A DNA stretch of 64,000 nucleotides from Paludibacter sp. Lineage in GTDB: Bacteria; Bacteroidota; Bacteroidia; Bacteroidales; Paludibacteraceae. Under the pieces are notes generated by a model. It was given only the letters and a program-made list of their open reading frames with translations, was not told where the DNA came from and made no database searches. Positions 1 through 8,226 of the stretch are shown here, piece by piece (the stretch's first letter is position 1; each line of letters starts with the position of its first letter). The stretch covers positions 1 to 64,000 of the forward strand of contig JAMPAY010000010.1 of NCBI GenBank assembly GCA_023666945.1, in the 5' to 3' direction. Position numbers and translations under genes: made by a program.

Positions 1-112
1 TATGTGCAACTTTTTCATGTATAAATATTTAGAAATTTAATTCAACCAACAGGTACGGGGTAGTATTAGGGCAACTACATAAAAGTTTATAATATATAAT
101 AATAGAATACGT

Positions 113-310
113 ATGTCACTTTTTGATTTTCTTTTTGGTATGGAAGATTCGTCTGCTTCCAATATTGAGGATTGGCGTAGTGTAGCCGAAGATAGGCGTC
201 ATCGTGCTCAAGGTTCGGCGAATTGGTCCGACCGTGAGGATTGGGGTTGTGATTCTTTTGATTACGATGGCATGGATGGTTTTGACAGTTATTATGATAA
301 TGATTTTTGA
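113..310 (+). CDS. small acidic hypothetical protein
   Basis: A 65-residue ORF rich in Asp, Ser, Tyr and Trp, with an FDFLFG start and a very acidic tail (repeated D/Y/F residues). No signal peptide, membrane segment or recognisable family is visible. It sits upstream of the WYL regulator on the same strand with a 175-base gap. The overlapping minus-strand frames look like low-complexity shadows. Function unknown; it may not be a real gene. Confidence 0.4.
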   Translation: MSLFDFLFGMEDSSASNIEDWRSVAEDRRHRAQGSANWSDREDWGCDSFDYDGMDGFDSYYDNDF

Positions 311-484
311 AAGTAATGAACACACGGCTGCTGTTCGGTAGAAGCGGGGTAGCAGTGGTGTAGTGGTGGGTTCGTTTTGTTTGATGTTATGGGTGGAACA
401 TTGCTATTTGGTGGTAGTTAGTTTGTAATATGGTTATGTATATGGAAAACCACTTGATAGTGAGCAATTGTAAATAATTTTATT

Positions 485-1405
485 ATGGCAGCACAGCATA
501 AACTTTTTCAAAGACTGATTTGGTTGGTGGATACTATTTACTCAGCCGGTCATATAACCCGAGATGAGATAGATCGTCGTTGGGCTCATTCTTTGTATAA
601 TGACGATCATGCCAGCGAGTATGGCGAACGCAATTTTCACCGCCACAAAGATGCTGTGTTGGAAATGTTCGGTATAGAGATAGTTTGCAATCGTCGGACA
701 AAGGAATATAGCCTTGCGAATTTGGGTGATGCTAATGGTAGAGGTATACGTTCGTGGCTTATTGATACTTTTGCTATCAATAATATGGTTAATCTTGCGG
801 GTGACATGCAAAATCGTATTCTTTTCGAGTGCATACCCGCAGGTACACGATACCTTTCCTCTATAGTGTCGGCTATGCAGGAATGCCGAAAGTTGAAGGT
901 TACCTACCGGCGTTTCGACCAGACAGAGCCGCATACATTTCTTTTGGTGCCATATTGCCTGAAAGTGTGCAAGCAACGTTGGTATTTGGTAGGTAAGCCG
1001 GATGATCATCCGGAAGAGTCGGAACCACGCGTATATGCGCTTGATCGCGTTGAGGATGTTGTTATGACGGATAGTGAAGGTCGTGTTCCGCACCACTTCG
1101 ATCCGAAGGCGTTTTTTGAGAACCAGTTTGGTGTGGATCGTCGTATTACTGAGGCAGAGAAGATTCGGGTGAGGGTGTCGGCAGTTGCTGCAAATTATAT
1201 ACGGACTCTGCCAATTCATGATAGTCAAATTGAATTGGAGAAGAATAGCGAGTTTAGTGTTTTCGGGTTCTATGTTGCTCCTACCTACGACTTCGTGCAG
1301 GAACTTCGTAAGCATGGTTCGTACCTTGAGGTTTTAGAACCTGAGCATGTAAGAAATGATTTTAAGGTTGAAATTGCTAATCTTGGGCATATTTATGGGG
1401 AATAA
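485..1405 (+). CDS. WYL-domain transcriptional regulator
   Basis: A 306-residue protein. Residues 1-75 form a winged-helix-like N-terminus (LVDTIYSAGHITRDEID). Residues ~125-200 form the WYL domain, with the diagnostic QRWYLVGK and a following YALDRVEDV. The rest fits the WCX C-terminal extension. WYL proteins bind DNA through the winged helix and a ligand, often nucleic acid, through WYL; relatives such as BrxR and CapW regulate phage-defence loci. The neighbourhood (HIRAN gene, AbiEii fragment, restriction-modification fragment beyond the prophage) looks like a defence-type island, but the target here is inferred. The length is normal and the gene intact. Confidence 0.85.
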   Translation: MAAQHKLFQRLIWLVDTIYSAGHITRDEIDRRWAHSLYNDDHASEYGERNFHRHKDAVLEMFGIEIVCNRRTKEYSLANLGDANGRGIRSWLIDTFAINNMVNLAGDMQNRILFECIPAGTRYLSSIVSAMQECRKLKVTYRRFDQTEPHTFLLVPYCLKVCKQRWYLVGKPDDHPEESEPRVYALDRVEDVVMTDSEGRVPHHFDPKAFFENQFGVDRRITEAEKIRVRVSAVAANYIRTLPIHDSQIELEKNSEFSVFGFYVAPTYDFVQELRKHGSYLEVLEPEHVRNDFKVEIANLGHIYGE

Positions 1406-1493
1406 AACAGAACACACCTGATACGATTGAATGGTTTTTCTTGCCAATGGGGTAGAGGAGTATAAAGATGCACTTTTTTGATTTTTTCTTCCT

Positions 1494-1530
1494 AACTGAC
1501 TTCTTGTGTCAGTTTGACATAGTAAATTTG
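1494..1530 (+). promoter_or_regulatory. operator-like palindrome plus -7 box before HIRAN gene
   Basis: A perfect inverted repeat AACTGAC-N7-GTCAGTT (1494-1514) lies just upstream of a Bacteroidetes-type -7 box TAAATTTG (1523-1530). The -33 position lacks a TTTG. The arrangement suggests a regulated promoter with the palindrome as operator, possibly for the upstream WYL protein (inference). Confidence 0.45.
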
Positions 1531-1581
1531 CAGTTGATTTTAGATAATAAGAGGTTTAACTGTTAAAAAAATATTATTATT

Positions 1582-1914
1582 ATGTTGATTAAGAAAAACA
1601 AGGCAGCGTTATTTAGTTGCAATTTGACAGGTTTCGGTTACACGGAAGGTTATTTGGTGTTGGATCGGATGCAACCCGGTGATAAACTCACGATGATACG
1701 TGAGGACGAGAACAAGTATGACCATGAAGCTATTGCCTTATTTTATGGAGAACTGCATGTGGGCTATATTCCTAAGCGTTTTAATAGCCAACCGGCTATG
1801 TTAATGGACTTTGGATATGCTGAGATTCTTGAGTGTGTAATCACCTCTGTGGATAAGGAAGCACACCCTAACGAACAAGTACAAATAAGAGTAAACCTTT
1901 TAAGACGTGAATAG
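1582..1914 (+). CDS. HIRAN domain protein
   Basis: A 110-residue single-domain protein with the HIRAN pattern: a strand with GFGYTEGYLVLDRMQPGD, then REDENKYDHEAIALFY and VGYIPKRFN. HIRAN domains are found alone or fused to helicases and nucleases, and in the HLTF family bind DNA 3' ends. Stand-alone bacterial copies are common near mobile DNA and their role is unclear. The gene follows the WYL regulator and has its own candidate promoter and operator at 1494-1530. Confidence 0.8.
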   Translation: MLIKKNKAALFSCNLTGFGYTEGYLVLDRMQPGDKLTMIREDENKYDHEAIALFYGELHVGYIPKRFNSQPAMLMDFGYAEILECVITSVDKEAHPNEQVQIRVNLLRRE

Positions 1915-2057
1915 GTTAGAAGCAAAGAATGTGCGCCAATATGATGCGATGATTCGGACAATTGCAGAAAGATGATAATTTGCAAAGTTGGCACTTGGTA
2001 GTTGAAAGTAGACTATTTTAATTTTGACCGAATTTATTGTATTATTTCGGTCAAATT

Positions 2058-2524
2058 CTATTGCAAAGCTTGTTTTAATCTATCTACTTCTTCTTGTAAC
2101 TTATGCGGATTTGTTTGCTTGAGTTTGGAAAGATTTTGCAATTTCCATTTGACAGTAGGATAATTAGAAAAGTACTGATAATCAAATAGATTCCATTGTG
2201 GATTACTAGATTCAAAAGAAAGCAAGAAATCTTTATCTGCTTCGGTAAGCATTGACTTTACATCATGCACCAATTTGTTGCGAGTTCGTTCAAATTCATC
2301 ATAAGCAAATGGTATATCAGTCATGCCATCAAATTGATTTTTCATTGCTTGGCGTTGATCTATCAAATTGGGAGCAAATGTCTCGTAAAGTGGATGATCA
2401 CTACTCAATACATTAAAAAGAAAACCCTCTTTCGCTTCTTCAAAAACAATTGGCATATGGCAAACATCAAATAAATCACGAGGATGTTGCCGTGACAATG
2501 CAGCCGCGATTTTGCCTTCGTAAA
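2058..2524 (-). pseudogene. AbiEii/AbiGii-type nucleotidyltransferase toxin, 3' fragment
   Basis: The minus-strand frame encodes the C-terminal ~155 residues of an AbiEii-family nucleotidyltransferase, recognisable by LYEGKIAAALSRQHPRDLFDV and a following helical region. The N-terminal catalytic half (GGTAL...DIDL motifs, normally ~170 residues) is absent. The reading frame is cut at about 2524, where phage-derived sequence begins, and the missing half is not found across the element. AbiEii is the toxin of a type IV toxin-antitoxin abortive infection system; no AbiEi antitoxin gene is visible. A broken defence gene. Confidence 0.8.
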
Positions 2525-2527
2525 GCA

Positions 2528-2911
2528 ATGTCTGCGGAACAACGCGTGCAGCTCTCTAAGACCATAATAGTGTTACCAGCAGACTCTGCAAGTTCCGTTT
2601 TCCCCCTTGCTGCTACAGGGCTCAGCCTCCGATACTCTGCACAAGTAACCACCCACACAGGTGCTACCGCTACTATTTCATCAGTAGGTGATACCACTTT
2701 TCGTTTGCAGGTATGTACTCCACTTGACACTATCGTCCTGCGCGACACACTCGCTATCCCCGCATATATCACAAAGATAGCCTATAAGGACAAAATAATT
2801 TATCAAATGAGTACAATCCAATCGTTTTTCTTTGTATGCGGTGTAGCGGTCTTTATATTTGTGCTACTTGGACTATTATTACACATCATACTGCGTAGTA
2901 TTCACAAATGA
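2528..2911 (+). CDS. phage membrane protein, spanin-like, probably 5'-truncated
   Basis: Encodes ~127 residues from an ATG only four bases inside the remnant. A Ser/Thr-rich extracytoplasmic-looking region is followed by a C-terminal transmembrane helix (~residues 98-122, FFFVCGVAVFIFVLLGLLL) and a short basic tail. There is no signal peptide or lipobox, so the natural N-terminus was probably lost at the junction. The C-terminal layout resembles the spanin-like lipoprotein at 13319-13864. The last codon overlaps the next start (ATGA), as in a lysis operon. Lysis role is inferred. Confidence 0.55.
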   Translation: MSAEQRVQLSKTIIVLPADSASSVFPLAATGLSLRYSAQVTTHTGATATISSVGDTTFRLQVCTPLDTIVLRDTLAIPAYITKIAYKDKIIYQMSTIQSFFFVCGVAVFIFVLLGLLLHIILRSIHK

Positions 2912-3495
2912 AACTAACAAAACAACACATATGCATGGGTGCTGTTGCGGTGCTGCTTATGGGTATTACTGTAGGTATAGTCATCTATATCCTTACGCGT
3001 GAGATCCGTGAGACCCTCACTCGCACAGCCCATGCACCACAATCCAAAGGTGATAATATGAACATCGAACATAATCCTCAATACAACCAGTCCGTGCGCG
3101 GGTATCGCAACAATAATCCCCTCAACCTGCGTATATCCTCTTCTAATTGGAGGGGTAAAGTACCTGTTGCTCAGAATACAGATGGCTCCTTTGAGCAGTT
3201 CACGACAATGCCCTATGGTTTTCGTGCCGCAATAAAAAACTTGCAGTCCTATATCTGTAAGTACAACTGCAATACCATTGCAGCAATTGTCAGCAAGTGG
3301 GCACCTGCTTCCGCCGGCAACAATCCTTCTCGGTATACCGATACGGTTAGTAGTCGTTCGGGTATTAGCAAGTCTGCTGTCATAGCAGAATCTGATAAAG
3401 ATGCCCTTTGTCAGATAGCAGCTGCTATGGCGTATGTTGAGAATGGTTCAGTACCGATGATGGAAGATGTTTACAAAGGTTACGAACTCATTTAA
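2908..3495 (+). CDS. P5-type lysozyme-like phage protein
   Basis: A 195-residue protein with an N-terminal membrane anchor (residues 9-30). The globular domain opens with RGYRNNNPLNLRISSSNW and continues with DGSFEQFTTMPYGFRAAIKNL and ISKWAPA. This pattern is shared by 'structural protein P5'-like proteins common in Bacteroidetes phages and conjugative elements, thought to be muramidase-like cell-wall enzymes. It overlaps the upstream spanin-like gene by four bases, supporting a lysis or cell-wall penetration role. The gene appears intact. Confidence 0.7.
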   Translation: MKLTKQHICMGAVAVLLMGITVGIVIYILTREIRETLTRTAHAPQSKGDNMNIEHNPQYNQSVRGYRNNNPLNLRISSSNWRGKVPVAQNTDGSFEQFTTMPYGFRAAIKNLQSYICKYNCNTIAAIVSKWAPASAGNNPSRYTDTVSSRSGISKSAVIAESDKDALCQIAAAMAYVENGSVPMMEDVYKGYELI

Positions 3496-3517
3496 TAACT
3501 CAACATAACTGTATATT

Positions 3518-3772
3518 ATGCAACAGAAAGTATATGCACTTTTTACTGTCAGCCTCATACACAAAGACTACGCAGGTTTTGGCTATCCTGAGGACTTAAT
3601 TGCTATACACAAGTCGTACGATGGTATGGAGAAACACTTAAAGAACTTTATCCATAGGCACAGCAATTACACGCTCACAGAACAAGACATTGCTTACTTC
3701 CGTAGGTACAAACGTACGAAACTATCCTGCAAACTTAATATGCTTTGTATGGTATACTATTTACTGGATTGA
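3518..3772 (+). CDS. hypothetical protein of the phage remnant
   Basis: An 84-residue ORF tightly placed between the P5-like gene (22-base gap) and the DUF4326 gene (3-base gap), same strand. It contains a predicted mixed helix/strand region with many Tyr and Lys residues and no membrane segment. I do not recognise the family. Spacing supports a real gene in the remnant operon. Confidence 0.55.
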   Translation: MQQKVYALFTVSLIHKDYAGFGYPEDLIAIHKSYDGMEKHLKNFIHRHSNYTLTEQDIAYFRRYKRTKLSCKLNMLCMVYYLLD

Positions 3773-3775
3773 ACC

Positions 3776-4614
3776 ATGATCTACATTGGCAATCTACATA
3801 AAGGCTTTGAGCAGACACTCCGACATGGTCTCGTCGTTTGCTGCGATCGGGGATACTCTGTTCTTGCCAATCCATTCAAGGTTAGTAGCGAAGCCGAGCG
3901 CGATGAATCCTGTAACCGCTATAAAGACTATTTTGAAGAAAAGGTGCGGACAAAAACGGACACTGCCTTTATGAACGAACTGCGTCGTGTCTACCTACTC
4001 GCACTCCGTCAAGACATCGTCCTTGCCTGTTGGTGCTACCCCAAACGCTGCCACACGCAGACCATAAAAACTTTTCTCGAATCTTTTATGCCACCTGCTG
4101 CGATAAAGCAAATTACTCCTTCTGTTAGTGATTGGTCTGGGGGCAGATACAAGCCACCTGCCAAACTTCCCCCATTGACAGTCCATTTAGATGCCGAAGA
4201 ACAAAAGAAACTTGATTGGCTAACCAAGAAAGGTGTGGATGAGAAAAAGCGCAAAGGTATAGCCTACAACTTTATTCATGAGTGGAGATTTCTGTTGGAG
4301 GGTGAGATGTCTGCACGGAAATTTGTACAAACACAGCAGAACTATTGTGTAAAGAACTATTCGTACCGTTTTGCCCATACTTTTGCTTTCAAGACAATCT
4401 GTGTATTAGATCAGGTGAAGTCTATCGAGAAACGGAAGGATACAAGCATAACTCAATATTTAATGTGCATCGTGATTGGTACACCGATCCACGACATAGA
4501 GCCCGTGTACTGTTTTACAACAAAGAAGATGTTATCAATCTTCTGCGAGTGAAAAGGTATCTGTATCGCAAATACCATGTTACCCGCTCACAAGAATTGC
4601 AATGGAAACTATAG
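3776..4614 (+). pseudogene. DUF4326 protein gene, frameshifted
   Basis: The first ~105 codons encode a DUF4326 domain: VLANPFKV near the start, then VLACWCYPKRCHTQTI with the conserved Cys/His cluster. The domain is common in phages, and its function is unknown. The frame then runs to a stop at 4552, but from about 4385 a different frame carries coherent coding sequence (FQDNLCIRSGEVYRETEGYK ... NKEDVINLL) up to 4614, where it overlaps the next start. Joining the frames near 4380-4390 gives one ~275-residue protein. A single indel best explains this, so the gene is probably inactive as one product. Confidence 0.6.
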
Positions 4615-5269
4615 ACAAGAAACTCAATATTAATCAACTCAAACAACAAACGCTTATGAAAGTAATTAAAGGTGTAGACCTTCAGAAACTCAGTAAGGGA
4701 CAAGCGACTCCTGCCAAAAGATTTATGGTAGATCAGAATGATCCTAACATCAAACAATGCCAGTCTTGGAACGACTATATTATGTATCAAATCAAGGGAC
4801 AAAGCAAGAGTGGTAAAACCTATGCCACCTATGAGATTGTCAAGGTAATGCGCAAACGAAAAGGTCATGAATTGCAAACTTTGTAATAGACCGTCTTTAT
4901 CATACAGGCGATATTGTATCGGCTTGCAAGTACATGAATAATCTTCGTCGAATTATCCGTCCAACAGCAACACAACAAGCCATTGTTAAGAGTCATCGTA
5001 ATCAATATGTCACTCATTGGAGAAATAAGGCAAACGGAGATGGTTATGTCACTCTCAAATACCCTGATAGCATCCAAAAGATCGTAGATGCCCGTCGTGG
5101 TCAACGAGGTAGTGGTAATGGTAGTTATAACGGTGGTGCTCGCAGCAATTATGACGGTCGTGGCTACAATGGTTACCGCCGTGGATATGGAAACGGCTAT
5201 AACAGAGGCTATAGCCATGGTGGCAACACCGCAACTCCCATTGTGGGTAATAACAATGCTCCGTTCTGA
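4602..5269 (+). pseudogene. phage protein with Gly/Asn/Tyr-rich tail, frameshifted
   Basis: Frame one (4602-4886) gives a Lys-rich 94-residue start ending in a spurious-looking tail. A second frame, open from about 4868, continues with FVIDRLYHTGDIVSACKYMN and a helical region. It ends (from ~5100) in a low-complexity tail rich in Gly, Tyr, Asn and Arg. The two parts join near 4865-4870 with one frame change and would make a ~220-residue protein. Its start overlaps the end of the DUF4326 gene. Function unknown; the tail resembles nucleic-acid-binding Gly-rich tails. Confidence 0.5.
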
Positions 5270-5504
5270 TCAAAGAAATTTCTTAACGAGCACCCTATAT
5301 TTGTGCAAGTAGTCATTAAATACCTAAACATTAGTGGCGAGTTGCCTCCCTCTTATCCTTTTCTCTATCTTCTTCTCGGCTCTCTTCATTACCTTTCTAA
5401 TCTTGTGGTAGGGCGCACTTTGTTTTTTGTGCTACTTACACATACTCAACATCTCTCATAGTGTGTCAAGAGCACATGTGTATATTGAGTTTCGTGCGTA
5501 TAAT

Positions 5505-5912
5505 GCGCGTGAGGCGTTTTTAGCCCGTTTACGGTGCTCTTTGACAGCACTACAGAATTGTACCATCGCTCCGCAAAACGGCACAGAAAAGGGTAAAAGC
5601 AGTCGTTTAACTACTCTTTGCCCACACATAAGCAATGTTTCTATGAAGCGTGTATAGATAAAGAATTGCCAGCGTTGCGATGTTTGGATAAAGCGAATAA
5701 GTACACAGTAAAGTCTCGATGCACAATGTATGTCAAACGATGCCAAGCAGATGCACAGTCTAAATGTTCATTTCTTGTATAAATTGCACACTCAATGCCA
5801 AGTAAATGCACAGTCTATGGACAATATGTACAATTTATTTTCTTTCGTAATAACGCAATGCTTTATAAATCAATCAACTATAAAAATATTTGTACAGTTT
5901 ATTTTCCGCCCT
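5505..5912 (+). repeat. second copy of the prophage end region (direct repeat)
   Basis: About 410 bp collinear with 38330-38749 at roughly 70-75 percent identity by eye, same orientation. Shared blocks include ATGCGCGTGAG, AGCCCGTTT, CACAGAAAA, GATGCACAATG, AATGCCAAGTAAATGCACAG and CTTTATAAATCAATCAACTA. It contains two transposase-site-like motifs, at 5828-5842 and 5892-5906 (GTACA[A/G]TTTATTTTC). No gene is visible between 5274 and 5912. Confidence 0.75.
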
Positions 5913-6020
5913 GTAAACCATTACAATTTTTACTACTACTTACTTCTAAAATATTAGGAAAACCATTATATACCTCAAAAATACCTATTTCATAAATGTA
6001 AATCAAAGTTATCATATAAT
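5913..6020 (-). pseudogene. host strip between the two elements; likely 3' remnant of the split secreted-protein gene
   Basis: A 108-bp host segment between the remnant and the prophage. One minus-strand frame is open (IYIYEIGIFEVYNGFPN) and aligns loosely with the C-terminal pattern expected for the protein whose N-terminus lies at 38750-39033. The frame does not join directly after removing the prophage and one ATAAT, so an indel must be assumed. The assignment is tentative. Confidence 0.35.
6016..6020. repeat. left 5-bp target site duplication (ATAAT)
   Basis: ATAAT stands directly before the prophage end at 6021 and recurs at 38750-38754 directly after the other end. Five base pairs is the duplication length made by Mu-type transposition. 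Confidence 0.7.
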
Positions 6021-6219
6021 CGCGAAAATGAAAAGTACCAATTTTCAAAATGAAAAGTACATTTTTTGAAGAGTCTTGATTTGGTTCACGAGACAACAAC
6101 GAGCGACAATTTGTTGGATTGTCACTCGTTGTTTGTTAGTTACTTTTGACAGGTTTTTGCGCAAAAGATTTCAGAAACTAAAGGCGTGCAGTTGTTTTGT
6201 TAGTTGCTTTTGACTGGTT
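6021..6219 (+). promoter_or_regulatory. prophage R-end transposase-binding region
   Basis: Two copies of [G/C]AAAATGAAAAGTAC (6024-6038, 6046-6060) sit at the very end, matching inverted L-end motifs. Further in, a 23-bp repeat beginning TTGTTAGTT and containing CTTTTGAC occurs at 6133-6155 and 6197-6219 (64-bp period, two differences). These are candidate transposase or enhancer sites. No gene is seen from 6021 to 6506. Confidence 0.55.
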
Positions 6220-6506
6220 ATTTGCTCATTGTTTGTAACTGGTTCGTTGTTTTTGGGAGGTTCTTTCTGTTTGATAGGATAAGTGTCCGTTGTTTATGGA
6301 CTGTTTAATCACTCTTTGAATAGTCTATAAATTGTCGTATATTAACCCATAACATTCGCCTCACGAACAGAGTACCTATCAAGTTTCCTATAGAAATCGT
6401 CCTTTTGAATTGATACAAATCAACTAATTCTTCTCTTGTATTCTTATAGTACAATATAGTTGCCTATTGAAGTTCTCTTTTGATTTGATACAGCGTCAAG
6501 TATTAC

Positions 6507-7145
6507 TTATACATTCAATTCAAATTTCACATTGTTTTCTCCTGCAAGCAGGCGTTGTGTGGCATCTATATTGCTTGCGTAGATGTGTACATTCCCGAGA
6601 TAGAGTGTGATTGATTTGAGTGGTAATTCTATCTCACGCGCCATGAGATAGAGGTGATAGATGTCTGCGGGCAATCCAAGGTTGGCATCGCTGCTACGCT
6701 GATAGGCAGAAACTACCAGTTCGCCTTCATCGATTTGGAACTGCACCAAGGACAAACATGGGGCTTGGTTACTCTCTGCATTAGTTTCTCCAAGGAAGAG
6801 TACATAATTCTTACTATTTCGTTTCTCACGGTTGATCTTATCTATGAGTGGAGGCAATTTTTCGAGGTATGTAGGATAACTGTTTACAAGGATAGAACCG
6901 CAGTAATCCCACCAGTTGATACCTGCTTCTCGATAGCGTTCCACTTGTCGTTCTCCCTGCATGAAGAGGGTCAGTTCGTTTTTAAGTCTCTTGCGTGCAA
7001 TAGGATGTTGCTCGAAGATGTCCAAAAGGTCAGCCGGTGTGAGTGAAAGTTGTTGGTTCAATAGGTATCGAATGTCTCCTTTTTTGTTTTGTTGTGTTTT
7101 GCCTTGGGTGAGTATGTTGCCCAAGATAGCGTGATACTTGGTCAT
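6507..7145 (-). CDS. thymidylate synthase-family protein, predicted dCMP-modifying
   Basis: A 212-residue compact thymidylate-synthase fold. The N-terminus (KYHAILGNILTQGK) and GINWWDY match the family. The nucleophile is Cys130 in QAPCLSLVQF. YQRSSDANLGLPADIY carries the phosphate-binding Arg150/Ser/Asp, and GNVHIYASN matches the GDAHIY strand. In thymidylate synthases the GLPxN Asn selects dUMP; here it is Asp161, as in dCMP hydroxymethylases such as T4 gp42. This predicts a C5 modification of dCMP (inference). The ATG at 7145 was chosen because it starts the family homology; it overlaps the methylase stop. It is the last gene before the R end, where Mu carries its DNA-modification gene mom. 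Confidence 0.8.
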   Translation of the reverse strand: MTKYHAILGNILTQGKTQQNKKGDIRYLLNQQLSLTPADLLDIFEQHPIARKRLKNELTLFMQGERQVERYREAGINWWDYCGSILVNSYPTYLEKLPPLIDKINREKRNSKNYVLFLGETNAESNQAPCLSLVQFQIDEGELVVSAYQRSSDANLGLPADIYHLYLMAREIELPLKSITLYLGNVHIYASNIDATQRLLAGENNVKFELNV

Positions 7146-7972
7146 AGATGATTGTTTTTGTATAACATAATGTCTGTGTATTGTGAATTGTAGTTCATGT
7201 GTGTGCGTCGTTCTATCCGTGTTGCGCCATGGAATGGGTTGTGTGCCTCGTAGTTGTGTTCCATCCATTCGCACAACTCTATCACATGACTTTTCTCTGA
7301 TGTAAAATAGAAGTAGTTGGATTTTCTGAGCATGAGCAAGACATCAAGATAGTCTTTTAGTTTCCAATAGGCAGTATATGGGCCAGTATCCGTAGAGAGA
7401 TATGGTGGATCAATAATAAAACACACATCGTTTGTATTGTGCCATTGTTGGAATAGTTGTCGGTAGTCTTTTCGCTCGATGTGTAGTTGGTCAAGGTATC
7501 CGTCTGCATTGTAGTCAGTCTGTTTTATGGTGCAATACAGGCTTTCTTTGAGTAGTTCAGTAAAAGAGGTAACATACTTCATGGAGAAAAGCAAGGATGC
7601 AGAAAGTGTAATATAGTCGACAAAACCTCCGGCTTCTTCTTGCTTAATGCGTTCTATTACAGAAGACCGCAAGGGTTCTCGTATGATATGCCCTTTTGGG
7701 TGCCCTTGTAAGATAGTTCGCAGATCACGCAATAATGCGTTAGTGCGTGGGATGTTTGCAATATGGCGTTGATAGTTATCATAGTCGTTGTAAATGACCA
7801 TGGCATCCGGACGATTATCTTTCACCATGCGGCTCAGTAGTCCACTGCCCCCGAATAGGTCGACAAAGACCGTACAATTATCGAACTCGTTCAATGCTTG
7901 TTTGAACTCGGCATTCCATCTTCTTTTCTGCCCTTGGAACGGTAAAGGGGCTTGTGTGTACTGTTTTTTCAT
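7142..7972 (-). CDS. Dam-like N6-adenine DNA methyltransferase (D12 class)
   Basis: A 276-residue enzyme. The SAM-binding motif is DLFGGSG (residues 38-44), and the catalytic motif DPPY (188-191) sits in a strand (CFIIDPPYLSTD). The N-terminal PFQGQKRRW corresponds to the K-containing start motif of D12 methylases. It would transfer methyl groups to adenine in phage or host DNA, giving protection from restriction or timing control. The start at 7972 precedes the conserved N-terminal motif; the upstream in-frame ATG adds 18 unlikely residues. Its stop overlaps the start of the thymidylate-synthase-like gene, forming a DNA-modification pair at the R end. Confidence 0.85.
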   Translation of the reverse strand: MKKQYTQAPLPFQGQKRRWNAEFKQALNEFDNCTVFVDLFGGSGLLSRMVKDNRPDAMVIYNDYDNYQRHIANIPRTNALLRDLRTILQGHPKGHIIREPLRSSVIERIKQEEAGGFVDYITLSASLLFSMKYVTSFTELLKESLYCTIKQTDYNADGYLDQLHIERKDYRQLFQQWHNTNDVCFIIDPPYLSTDTGPYTAYWKLKDYLDVLLMLRKSNYFYFTSEKSHVIELCEWMEHNYEAHNPFHGATRIERRTHMNYNSQYTDIMLYKNNHL

Positions 7973-7989
7973 GGTTTTTGAATGATTTA

Positions 7990-8220
7990 TTTGGTTATAT
8001 GAGATGTTTTGAGTACCTTTGTGCAATCTCTCTTACCTCACCTACATTTTTCAGTAGGCGACATATTCTTTTTTGACCGTTTGCTACGGTATACAATACA
8101 GAAGCGAACACACCACTTCGGTAGACTATAGTGTCTTCGGTAGCGGTGTGTTCTCTTGTAAATATGCTCCGATTAGAAGGTAAGAGAGTTAATCGGGGTG
8201 TAGCCGGGGGCACTTTTTTT
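7990..8220 (+). ncRNA. candidate structured RNA with its own promoter, antisense to the late operon
   Basis: A textbook promoter, TTTG (7990-7993), 20 bp, TACCTTTG (8014-8021), fires rightward against the surrounding genes into a region without a plausible ORF. The transcript would have a 10-bp perfect long-range stem (CTCTCTTACC 8028-8037 with GGTAAGAGAG 8179-8188). Hairpins are CCTAC/GTAGG, ACCGT/ACGGT and GAACACACC/GGTGTGTTC. CCGATTA/TAATCGG has a loop holding the 3' strand of the long-range stem, so a pseudoknot is possible. A T7 run ends it at 8214-8220. Function unknown. Confidence 0.55.
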
Positions 8221-8226
8221 GTGCCT

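Larger units (their letters stand above)
2525..5912 (+). mobile_element. decayed phage-derived remnant related to the main prophage
   Basis: The segment interrupts the AbiEii gene on the left. On the right it ends in a sequence homologous to the transposase-end region of the main prophage (5505-5912 versus 38330-38749). Aligning the ends puts the right terminus at 5912, followed by GTAAA (5913-5917). GTAAA also stands at 2520-2524, directly before the left junction, which fits a 5-bp target duplication. The left end itself shows no transposase-site motif and its first gene looks truncated, so it may instead be a deletion junction. At least two of its genes carry frameshifts. Confidence 0.5.

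Noticed and set aside
4345..4614. separate 89-residue gene
   Set aside because: More likely the frameshifted 3' part of the DUF4326 gene, since it has no start context and ends in the normal four-frame overlap with the next gene.
5899..6099. 66-codon minus-strand ORF across the prophage border
   Set aside because: Its 5' part is prophage R-end sequence and its 3' part host remnant, so it is a junction artefact, although the host part may be an old gene end.
7995..8213. 72-codon minus-strand ORF
   Set aside because: It spans the structured RNA candidate; stems explain its base pattern better than coding.
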